A stretch of 6,976 bases of DNA from Amphritea sp. GTDB taxonomy: Bacteria > Pseudomonadota > Gammaproteobacteria > Pseudomonadales > Nitrincolaceae. Both the position numbers and the translations under genes were made by a program. The notes below the pieces were generated by a model. It saw only the letters and a program-made list of their open reading frames with translations, was not told the origin of the DNA and did not search any database. Location of the stretch: assembly GCA_024679635.1 (NCBI GenBank), contig JAIBDA010000072.1:1-6976 (forward strand), in the 5' to 3' direction. Positions 1 through 6,976 of this stretch are shown piece by piece (within the stretch, counting starts at the first letter, position 1; every line of letters begins with the position of its first letter).

Positions 1-1
1 A

Positions 2-910
2 ATGACTCTTACTGAGTTACGTTACATCGTTACCCTCGCCCAGGAACAGCACTTTGGCCGAGCGGCCGAGCGTTGCTTTGTCAGCCAGCCAACTTTGAGT
101 ATTGCGGTTAAAAAACTCGAGGAGGAGCTAGGTACCGCTCTTTTCGAACGGAGTAAACATGCGGTTCGGGTAACGCCGGTTGGTCAGAAAATAGTGCGTC
201 AGGCGCAGACCGTGCTGGAACAGGCAGAATCGATCAAAGATCTGGCTCAGGAAGGCAAAGATCAGCTGGCCAGTCCGCTACGGGTGGGTGCCATTTATAC
301 TATCGGGCCCTATCTTTTCCCTCATCTGGTCCCCGAGTTGCAGAAGCGGGCACCTAAAATGCCGCTCTATATCGAAGAGAACTTTACCGAGAATCTGCGG
401 CCGAAGATTCGTAATGGCGAACTCGACGCGATCATTATTGCGCTGCCCTTTGATGAGCCGGATATTGTCACCCGACCTCTCTACGAAGAGGCCTTCAAAA
501 TGTTGCTGCCCAAGAGCCACCCTCTGGCCAGTAAAGATCAGATTGACAGTCAGACGCTGCATGAACAGGACCTGTTGTTGTTGGGCGAGGGGCATTGTTT
601 TCGTGATCAGGTGCTGGAAGCCTGCCCGACCCTGGCCGGCCATTCATCGGATAGGCATACCATCACAGAGGGAAGCTCGCTTGAAACCATTCGCATGATG
701 GTGGCCTCCGGGCTGGGTGCCAGTGTTCTTCCTCAGTCGGCTACCTGTGGTTCTTTCCGTTCCGATATGGTGGTAACTAAACCGTTTAAGTCGCCACCTC
801 CGGTACGTACCGTCGCTCTGGCCTGGCGTGCCAGTTTCCCCCGTCCGCAGGCGATTGAGCTGTTGATAGAATCCTTAAACAGCTGTCCGATGCTCGAAAA
901 CGAAGACTGA
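2..910 (+). CDS. oxyR: OxyR, LysR-type hydrogen peroxide sensor and transcription activator
   Basis: A cytoplasmic LysR-type regulator of 302 residues, close to the E. coli OxyR length of 305. The N-terminal winged helix-turn-helix covers about residues 1-60 (LRYIVTLAQEQHFGRAAE, then VSQPTLS). A linker helix follows, then the periplasmic-binding-protein-like sensor domain from about residue 90. The redox pair is visible: Cys199 in GHCFRDQ and Cys208 in LEAC, the same numbers and spacing as in E. coli OxyR, where peroxide oxidises them to a disulfide. Thr100 (YTIGPYL) and His198 also match residues placed around the peroxide site. Family knowledge: oxidised OxyR activates catalase, alkyl hydroperoxide reductase and related genes. 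The ATG is one base inside the window, so promoter, ribosome site and any OxyR autoregulatory site are cut off; the start rests on alignment with OxyR proteins, which begin at this point. recG follows one base after the stop, suggesting a shared transcript. Confidence 0.96.
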   Translation: MTLTELRYIVTLAQEQHFGRAAERCFVSQPTLSIAVKKLEEELGTALFERSKHAVRVTPVGQKIVRQAQTVLEQAESIKDLAQEGKDQLASPLRVGAIYTIGPYLFPHLVPELQKRAPKMPLYIEENFTENLRPKIRNGELDAIIIALPFDEPDIVTRPLYEEAFKMLLPKSHPLASKDQIDSQTLHEQDLLLLGEGHCFRDQVLEACPTLAGHSSDRHTITEGSSLETIRMMVASGLGASVLPQSATCGSFRSDMVVTKPFKSPPPVRTVALAWRASFPRPQAIELLIESLNSCPMLENED

Positions 911-911
911 T

Positions 912-2993
912 ATGAACCAAGCGGCCCTTGCGCAGCTGCCAGTAACCGAGCTTAAAGGGGTTGGGGCAGCGCTGGAACAGAAACTGGAAAAACTGGATAT
1001 TCGCAGTCTGCAGGATCTGCTGTTTCATCTGCCACTACGTTATCAGGATCGTACCCGGGTTATGCCGATTGGCTCATTACGTCCCGGTGACGAAGGGGTG
1101 ATTGAGGGTGAGGTTAAAGGGGCCGATATTTCGATGGGACGGCGCCGTAGTCTGGTCTGTCGATTGCAGGATGGCACTGGCACTATTACGCTGCGTTTTT
1201 TCCACTTCTCAGCCGCTCAGAAAAATAATCTTAAAGCAGGCACCCGTATTCGCTGTTTTGGCGAGGTGCGAACCGGTGCCAGTGGACTGGAACTCTATCA
1301 TCCGGAATATCGCCGGGTTGATGAAGAAGGAATGACGCCGGTAGAAGAATCGCTGACGCCTATCTATCCGACGACAGAGGGCTTGAATCAGGGGCGATTT
1401 AGAGCGCTAACCGATGCTGCCTTAGAGTATCTTGCTAAGGGCTCTTTGACGGAGCTGATACCTGAACATCTGCGCCAGCAGTGGCAGCTACCGCCGCTGA
1501 ATGATGCGGTGAGCTATCTGCATCGACCGCCGGTAGACGCCAATCAGGAGCAGTTACTGGAGGGTTACCATCCTGCGCAGCGTCGTTTGGCGTTCGAAGA
1601 GCTATTGGCACATCATCTCTCTCTTCTGAAATTGAGGCAGCGAACCAGACAGCAGGGTGCCCCGGCACTAAAGGCCAGTGGTCAGCATCAGAATGCATTT
1701 CTGCATAACCTACCTTTTCCGCTGACCGGCGCACAACAGCGAGTCAGCCATGAGATAAGTGCTGACCTTGCTCAGCCATTCCCTATGCTGCGATTGGTTC
1801 AGGGTGACGTAGGTTCTGGTAAAACGGTAGTGGCCGCTCTTGCGGCTCTGCAGGCGGTAGAAGGAGGGTTTCAGGCGGCAGTGATGGCACCTACCGAAAT
1901 CTTGGCAGAACAGCACTATATTAATTTCGGTAACTGGCTGGAGCCTTTAGGTTTGAAAGTTGCCTGGCTGGCAGGCAAATTGAAAGGTAAGAAACGGCAG
2001 GAGCAGCTGGAGGCTATTGCCGACGATTCGGCTCAGGTTGTTGTAGGTACGCATGCCTTGTTTCAGGACGAAGTTGTTTTTGCCAACTTAGGGCTGGTGG
2101 TGGTGGATGAGCAGCACCGCTTCGGTGTGCATCAGCGACTAGCGCTGCGGGAGAAAGGGCGTACAGACCATCGCTCGCCCCATCAGTTAATTATGACCGC
2201 AACCCCCATTCCCCGCACACTGACCATGAGCGCCTATGCCGATCTTGATTGTTCGATTATTGATGAATTGCCGCCAGGGCGCACGCCCGTCAATACAGTG
2301 GTGATATCTGATCAGCGACGTCCGGAGGTAGTGCAGCGGGTCAAAGATGCCTGTGGACAGGGGCGCCAAGTCTATTGGGTCTGCACCTTGATAGAGGAAT
2401 CTGAAGTGCTGCAGTGCCAGGCTGCCGAAGTCACTGCCGAAGAGCTGCGAGAAGCGTTACCAGAGCTGCGTATCGGTTTGATTCATGGACGGATGAAACC
2501 AGCAGAAAAGGCTGGGATTATGGCCAGTTATAAAGCCGCTGAGCTTGATTTGTTAGTCGCAACAACGGTTATCGAAGTGGGGGTTGATGTACCTAACGCC
2601 TCGGTGATGATTATCGAAAACCCAGAGCGACTCGGGTTAGCTCAGTTGCACCAGTTACGTGGCCGGGTCGGGCGAGGATCGGTCGAGAGTTTTTGTTTGC
2701 TGATGTATCATGCGCCCCTTTCACAATCGGGCCGGGAACGGTTGGCAGTGATGCGTGAAACCACCGATGGCTTTCGTATTGCTGAAAAAGATCTGGAACT
2801 GCGTGGCCCCGGTGAAGTACTGGGTACCCGGCAGACCGGTATGATGTCGTTTAAAGTGGCTGATCTGCAACGGGATGCGGATCTGTTGACCCGGGTTAAA
2901 CAGATCGCCAGCCAGATCGGGAATGATCCGCAATTGAGTGATGCGATTATTCAGCGCTGGTTGGGCCGGGATGAAAAATACGCTGCTGTTTAA
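912..2993 (+). CDS. recG: RecG, ATP-dependent branched-DNA helicase
   Basis: A full-length RecG of 693 residues, the usual size. RecG remodels stalled replication forks and Holliday junctions by driving fork regression in the cytoplasm. The N-terminal wedge domain with an OB-fold spans about residues 1-250 (LKGVG near 14-18; LPLRYQDR near 40-47). The superfamily 2 helicase core follows: Walker A GDVGSGKT at 298-305, MAPTEILAEQH at 325-335, the DEAH-type box as DEQH at 399-402, TATPIPRT at 429-436, HGRMKPAEK near 525-533, TTVIEVGVDVP at 551-561, and motif VI QLRGRVGRG at 581-589. The C-terminal part (about 617-643, DGFRIAEKDLELRGPGE then GTRQTG) is the TRG region that couples ATP hydrolysis to translocation. 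The start sits one base after the oxyR stop, with a modest GAAGA ribosome-site match at 902-906 inside oxyR, which points to co-transcription and possible translational coupling. An oxyR-recG operon is known in Pseudomonas aeruginosa. Confidence 0.98.
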   Translation: MNQAALAQLPVTELKGVGAALEQKLEKLDIRSLQDLLFHLPLRYQDRTRVMPIGSLRPGDEGVIEGEVKGADISMGRRRSLVCRLQDGTGTITLRFFHFSAAQKNNLKAGTRIRCFGEVRTGASGLELYHPEYRRVDEEGMTPVEESLTPIYPTTEGLNQGRFRALTDAALEYLAKGSLTELIPEHLRQQWQLPPLNDAVSYLHRPPVDANQEQLLEGYHPAQRRLAFEELLAHHLSLLKLRQRTRQQGAPALKASGQHQNAFLHNLPFPLTGAQQRVSHEISADLAQPFPMLRLVQGDVGSGKTVVAALAALQAVEGGFQAAVMAPTEILAEQHYINFGNWLEPLGLKVAWLAGKLKGKKRQEQLEAIADDSAQVVVGTHALFQDEVVFANLGLVVVDEQHRFGVHQRLALREKGRTDHRSPHQLIMTATPIPRTLTMSAYADLDCSIIDELPPGRTPVNTVVISDQRRPEVVQRVKDACGQGRQVYWVCTLIEESEVLQCQAAEVTAEELREALPELRIGLIHGRMKPAEKAGIMASYKAAELDLLVATTVIEVGVDVPNASVMIIENPERLGLAQLHQLRGRVGRGSVESFCLLMYHAPLSQSGRERLAVMRETTDGFRIAEKDLELRGPGEVLGTRQTGMMSFKVADLQRDADLLTRVKQIASQIGNDPQLSDAIIQRWLGRDEKYAAV

Positions 2994-3049
2994 GGTTTGC
3001 TGTTAACTACCCGAAATTTCTAATTATCGTTTCATTGTAAGAGTCTGCT

Positions 3050-4039
3050 ATGTCTGTGCCGCCTTGTCGTTTTTCTATTGCTGAGTCTGATGCGCCGATT
3101 GAGCTGCTGCCCCGGGATCTGAGTATCTGGCAACAGGGCAACTGTGGTGTCGACTATGTGCACCGGTTTGATTCTGGTCACAAAGGCCCTGAGCTGGTTA
3201 TTCAGGCGCTCACCCACGGCAATGAGATCTGTGGCGCGAATGCCCTGTTATGGTTGTTAGAAAATGATATCCGTCCGACAAAAGGTGCGATGACGCTGAT
3301 TTTCGCTAATGTTGAGGCGTATAAAACCTTCGACCCGCAACGTCCTTTTGCCAGCCGCTGCCTCAATGTAGATATGAATCGGGTCTGGCATGCCTCGCAG
3401 TTAACCCGGCCTGATAGTCATGAAGCCCTGCGAGCGATAGAGTTGCTGCCGTTTATCGAGAATGCGGATAGCCTGCTAGACCTGCATTCTACCACCTTTG
3501 CAGTAACGCCGATGCTGATCTACCCGGATAACGCCTGTAATCGGCAGTTTGCTGATCAGTTGGCGTTTCCTTTTCCGCACCTTTTGTATGATCTGGGCAG
3601 TTATCACACCGGGATGCTGATCTCTGAACACGAACGTCATAGCGACGGTGGTTTCTCCTTAGTGGCCGAATGCGGACAGCACTTTGCAAAGTCAACAAGT
3701 CAGCAGGCGCTGGCAACTACACTGCGCTTCTTACAACTGCACGGTATGCTTAAAGACACTATCGAGCTGCCTGACTGGGGATACTCGCCCGATAGCAATG
3801 CCGGGCATTATCGGATCGACCGGGTGCTTAAAGCAGAAAGTGAAAAATTCCGCTTTGTTGAGCTTTTCAAAGGGTTTGAGCAGTTTGATAAGGGAGAACT
3901 GATCGCTATCGACGATCAGGAGCTGATCGCAGCGCCATTCGATAATTGTGCTCTGATTATGCCTGCCCGGGTGCCTATCGCCGGGGAAGAGGTGGTGACC
4001 CTGGCTGAACGAATTGAAACCTCTGTGGATAAGAATTGA
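3050..4039 (+). CDS. Succinylglutamate desuccinylase/aspartoacylase (AstE/AspA) family zinc deacylase
   Basis: A 329-residue protein of the M14-like AstE/AspA family: zinc enzymes that hydrolyse the amide of an N-acylated amino acid. Visible signature residues are the first zinc motif THGNE (His56, Glu59), NVDMNR at 106-111 whose Arg normally contacts substrate carboxylate, the third zinc ligand in DLHST (His146), and the probable catalytic base in ECGQH (Glu207). The region after about 240 should be the small C-terminal domain, ending VPIAGEEVVTLAE. No signal peptide is seen, so it is probably cytoplasmic. The start has an AAGAG ribosome-site match at 3039-3043. It lies 56 bases after recG with no hairpin between, so read-through is possible, and one base before the DUF501 gene. 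Sequence similarity to true E. coli AstE seems limited to the motifs, and astC, astA, astD and astB are absent here. I therefore do not use the astE symbol: N-succinylglutamate, N-acetylaspartate-like or other acyl substrates remain possible. Confidence 0.88.
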   Translation: MSVPPCRFSIAESDAPIELLPRDLSIWQQGNCGVDYVHRFDSGHKGPELVIQALTHGNEICGANALLWLLENDIRPTKGAMTLIFANVEAYKTFDPQRPFASRCLNVDMNRVWHASQLTRPDSHEALRAIELLPFIENADSLLDLHSTTFAVTPMLIYPDNACNRQFADQLAFPFPHLLYDLGSYHTGMLISEHERHSDGGFSLVAECGQHFAKSTSQQALATTLRFLQLHGMLKDTIELPDWGYSPDSNAGHYRIDRVLKAESEKFRFVELFKGFEQFDKGELIAIDDQELIAAPFDNCALIMPARVPIAGEEVVTLAERIETSVDKN

Positions 4040-4040
4040 A

Positions 4041-4553
4041 ATGTCTGTAACTGAACAACAGCTTGAATTGATTGAAAAACAGTTGGGCCGTAAGCCGCGT
4101 GGACTGGTCGATATCGCCTGGCAAAATAAACAGGGGATTCCCGCCGTGCTGCAGATGCGGTCACTGGTAGATGATAAGCCCTTTCCTACTTTGTATTGGC
4201 TTAGTTCTAAAGATCTCTATCAGGCGATTGCTGAGATAGAAACGGGCGGCGAAGTAAAACGTATAGAGCAACAGATTGGATTAGACGATGAATTACGGGC
4301 AGCCCATCTGGCTGACCAGCAACGTTATGTCGATCTGCGCTGGAAAATGATGGCGGACAATGATCGTCAGAGAATCGATGAGCTGGGCTTTACTGAGTTG
4401 TTCAATAGTTATGGGATAGGCGGCATTCGTCATTGGGATAAGGTTCGCTGCCTGCATATGCAATACGCCTATCATCTCGCTGTGGGAGGTACTGCTGTTG
4501 GCCAGCTATTGGATGAACGATTCGCTTTACAAGACAGGGTTATACATAGTTAA
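4041..4553 (+). CDS. DUF501 family protein of unknown function
   Basis: A 170-residue soluble protein with no signal peptide or membrane segment. I recognise DUF501 by the family's ordered motifs: RKPRGLVDIAW near 18-27, GIPAVLQ at 32-38, FPTLYWL at 48-54 followed by a helix (YQAIAEIE), and the C-terminal block GIGGIRHW-DKVRCLHMQYAYHLA at 125-147 with Cys137, His139 and His145, then VGQLLDE at 153-159. From memory, actinobacterial members have a CPCG segment where this one reads NKQG (about 30-32), so a metal-binding Cys pair at that place is missing. The biochemical role of DUF501 is unknown to me. The ATG at 4041 starts one base after the deacylase stop; an ATG at 4014 in the same frame would add nine residues (MKPLWIRIE) overlapping the upstream gene, but homologous sequence begins after 4041 and GGATAAGA at 4027-4034 can serve as a ribosome site. 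Tight spacing suggests joint expression with the deacylase. Confidence 0.82.
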   Translation: MSVTEQQLELIEKQLGRKPRGLVDIAWQNKQGIPAVLQMRSLVDDKPFPTLYWLSSKDLYQAIAEIETGGEVKRIEQQIGLDDELRAAHLADQQRYVDLRWKMMADNDRQRIDELGFTELFNSYGIGGIRHWDKVRCLHMQYAYHLAVGGTAVGQLLDERFALQDRVIHS

Positions 4554-4571
4554 GAGGCTGATTTCAGGTAT

Positions 4572-4601
4572 AAAAAAAGCAGGCCCATGGCCTGCTTTTT
4601 T
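4572..4601. terminator. Bidirectional rho-independent terminator between convergent genes
   Basis: A perfect inverted repeat: GCAGGCC at 4579-4585 pairs with GGCCTGC at 4589-4595 around a three-base CAT loop. It is extended by an A run (4572-4578) facing a T run (4596-4601), which could add six A-T pairs. Because A and T runs flank both sides, the RNA from either strand has a GC-rich stem followed by a U tract. It lies 18 bases after the DUF501 stop on the plus strand and 24 bases after the ferredoxin stop on the minus strand, so it is placed to end both transcripts. Confidence 0.93.
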
Positions 4602-4625
4602 AGTTGATCGGTCAGTAAAAACTGC

Positions 4626-4901
<276 letters not shown>

Positions 4902-4909
4902 CTAAAAAA

Positions 4910-5577
<668 letters not shown>

Positions 5578-6840
5578 ATGAAGACCCATCAGCGATTTTC
5601 TCTGTTACTTATACTTATGGCGACCACTATTCTTAGTGGCTGTCAGACATTACAGAGTCTTGATAAAGGATTATATAACGTTGCCGAGTCGATTAGTGAA
5701 ACCGACAGGGTAACCGGCCAGCGTACATTGAGTGCCGCCGATCGTAGTGCACAGATTCGACAGGGTAATGCCGCTGTGGAGCAGATGTTGGCTGGCGAGA
5801 AAAAAGCGGGACGTAAAATTAATGCGTCGCTTGATCGCAAGCAGTATGAACGTCTTATTCGGATATTCGACCGGATTCATCAGGTCAGTCATCTGAGTCA
5901 GGAGCGCTGGCAGCCGATTCTGATTGACCGGAGCTCTTTCAACGCTTTTACCACTGGCGGCACCTATATCGTGGTGCACAGTGGTCTGATGCAACAGCTG
6001 AATGATGCTGAAGTCGCTGCGGTAGTGGGTCATGAGATTGCTCATACGGTAGCGAATCACGTAGGCGAGCGTCAGACGACGCAGCAATTGAGCGCGTTGG
6101 CTTCCAGTGCAGCGCGTCAGAAAGGCTTTCAGGCGGCTTACACCCATGAACTGGAGCGAGAAGCGGATAGAATCGGCGTCTTGTACAGCGCTTTGGCGGG
6201 ATATGATCCCTACGCAGCTACCCGAATCTGGCAGCGTCAGTTTCAGGAACAGGGCAATGCCCGCAGCTTATTCGCCCATGATCACCCGGTGAACGCAGAG
6301 CGGGCGGCGGAGACTAAGGTGCTTGCAAGCAAGGTTAAGCAGTATTACCAGCCTGGCCGGATTAACCCCAATGCAGCAACTTTGCGGAATAATAACAGCC
6401 TGTGGCAGAAACGGGACAATAGAGATGCCGCAGCAGCCGGTGAAGGCGGAGGTGTTTCGGCTATCTTATCCACAGCGCTGGGTGCTTATGTGGGGCATCA
6501 GCAGGCAAAGCAAGAAGCGGTACGTCAATCCCAGCACGCCCAGTTTGTACAGGCTGTAGAAAAGCATATGAAGCTAGAGCAGCAGAAACGGGCCTCGACC
6601 ACTAGCTGGGCAACCCGCTGGCGCTATTCAGGTAACCTGGCGTTGAAAGGGGTCGTAATGGGTTTTCTGGCGCAGGACACTAAGGGAAAAGTGCATCGTT
6701 ATGTTGCCCATCAGTCCGGTGTAGTTCGTCCGGGACAGCGCTTCGATCTGACCTTCGTGATGAAGGATGGAATAACCATGAAACAGCTGGAAAAGATGAA
6801 AGCGCGGTACTATCTGGATGATGCGCTGCCGGCGAAGTGA
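5578..6840 (+). CDS. M48 family zinc metalloprotease, outer-membrane-type lipoprotein with long C-terminal extension
   Basis: A 420-residue exported lipoprotein. The signal peptide (MKTHQR, then hydrophobic core SLLLILMATTIL) ends in lipobox LSGC, so Cys22 would be lipidated; Gln rather than Asp follows it, favouring sorting to the outer membrane. The M48 peptidase domain spans about 85-250: HEIAH at 152-156 gives two zinc ligands and the catalytic Glu153, and ELEREAD places the third ligand at Glu193. HDHPVNAERAAE near 234-245 matches the HP motif of BepA/LoiP/YcaL-type proteases. Related enzymes degrade or help assemble misfolded outer-membrane proteins, which is the inferred role. Relatives such as LoiP are about 250 residues and BepA adds TPR repeats; here residues 250-420 are different: an Asn-rich linker, a Gly/Ala patch (GEGGGVSAILSTALGAYVG, 288-306), a Gln/Lys-rich helix, and an unrecognised domain from about 343. 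The start is supported by AGAGGTGG at 5566-5573. It stands alone, divergent from coaD. Confidence 0.92.
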   Translation: MKTHQRFSLLLILMATTILSGCQTLQSLDKGLYNVAESISETDRVTGQRTLSAADRSAQIRQGNAAVEQMLAGEKKAGRKINASLDRKQYERLIRIFDRIHQVSHLSQERWQPILIDRSSFNAFTTGGTYIVVHSGLMQQLNDAEVAAVVGHEIAHTVANHVGERQTTQQLSALASSAARQKGFQAAYTHELEREADRIGVLYSALAGYDPYAATRIWQRQFQEQGNARSLFAHDHPVNAERAAETKVLASKVKQYYQPGRINPNAATLRNNNSLWQKRDNRDAAAAGEGGGVSAILSTALGAYVGHQQAKQEAVRQSQHAQFVQAVEKHMKLEQQKRASTTSWATRWRYSGNLALKGVVMGFLAQDTKGKVHRYVAHQSGVVRPGQRFDLTFVMKDGITMKQLEKMKARYYLDDALPAK

Positions 6841-6919
6841 CGGGCGTAGCTCGTTGTTCGAACGTCACAAAAAGCGTGACTTGCTTGTGGCTCGAAAGAG
6901 TCTTCGTTTGCATGGGTGT

Positions 6920-6948
6920 TTGAAGGTTGTTTTTTAGAATGCGATAAC
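6920..6948 (+). promoter_or_regulatory. Possible promoter for a gene beyond the right edge
   Basis: TTGAAG at 6920-6925 and GATAAC at 6943-6948 are 17 bases apart and each matches four of six sigma70 consensus positions. A purine-rich AAAGGGG at 6965-6971 could be a ribosome site for a start just outside the window. A short T run (6930-6935) lies in the spacer. The rest of the sequence after the M48 stop holds no ORF worth calling and no convincing terminator. Confidence 0.22.
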
Positions 6949-6976
6949 TCGTGCTGAAAGCTTTAAAGGGGTAAAA

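Noticed and set aside
288..698. A 136-codon plus-strand frame inside oxyR
   Set aside because: It is a shifted frame of oxyR; its translation is Arg/Cys/Trp-rich, as expected from an out-of-frame reading, while the oxyR frame is intact throughout.
2994..3049. Promoter for the deacylase in the gap after recG
   Set aside because: TTGCTG at 2997-3002 has no convincing -10 at a suitable distance, so I could not decide between its own promoter and read-through from recG.
4014..4040. Upstream ATG as the start of the DUF501 gene
   Set aside because: It would add nine residues encoded inside the end of the deacylase gene; the 4041 ATG has a better placed purine-rich site and fits the family's start.
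5671..6147. A 158-codon open frame on the minus strand inside the M48 gene
   Set aside because: It is fully antisense to a protein with signal peptide, lipobox and HExxH motif; its translation shows no recognisable motif and it has no gene-like context.
6852..6866. A GTTCGAAC stretch resembling a tRNA T-loop
   Set aside because: The bases on each side do not form a T-arm stem, and no D-arm, anticodon arm or acceptor stem can be built around it.
6864..6880. Small hairpin GTCAC/GTGAC after the M48 gene as a terminator
   Set aside because: Only five pairs with a seven-base loop and no following T run, so it is too weak to call.

Overview
This window looks like ordinary chromosome from a marine-type gammaproteobacterium. 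The gene content and the pairings oxyR-recG and coaD-ferredoxin are those I know from Pseudomonas and related groups, and an Oceanospirillales/Pseudomonadales member is my best guess. Base composition is close to balanced and codon use looks even from gene to gene. I see no mobile element, CRISPR array, tRNA or rRNA.

Layout. Left block, plus strand: oxyR (start codon one base inside the window edge, so its promoter is missing), then recG one base after the oxyR stop. After a 56-base gap comes a zinc-dependent deacylase of the succinylglutamate desuccinylase/aspartoacylase (AstE/AspA) family, with a DUF501 gene of unknown function starting one base after its stop. A symmetric hairpin flanked by A and T runs at 4572-4601 closes this block and also serves the convergent block. 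Middle block, minus strand: coaD, then a YfhL-type two-cluster ferredoxin 35 bases downstream. An A+T-rich divergent region (5390-5577) holds a plausible coaD promoter. Right block, plus strand: one gene for a lipoprotein M48 zinc protease with an unusually long, unrecognised C-terminal part. The last 136 bases carry no gene but hold a weak promoter-like pair that may serve a gene beyond the edge.

How the genes fit together. OxyR (peroxide sensing) and RecG (fork and recombination repair) form an oxidative stress/DNA repair unit known in Pseudomonas. CoaD makes dephospho-CoA, and the ferredoxin beside it is a low-potential electron carrier whose partner is not shown by the window. The M48 lipoprotein probably works in periplasmic or outer-membrane protein quality control. 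The deacylase-DUF501 pair is the least understood unit: no other arginine-succinylation (ast) gene is nearby, so its substrate is open.

I did not find a clear undescribed system. The best leads are the tightly coupled deacylase/DUF501 pair and the C-terminal region of the M48 lipoprotein.
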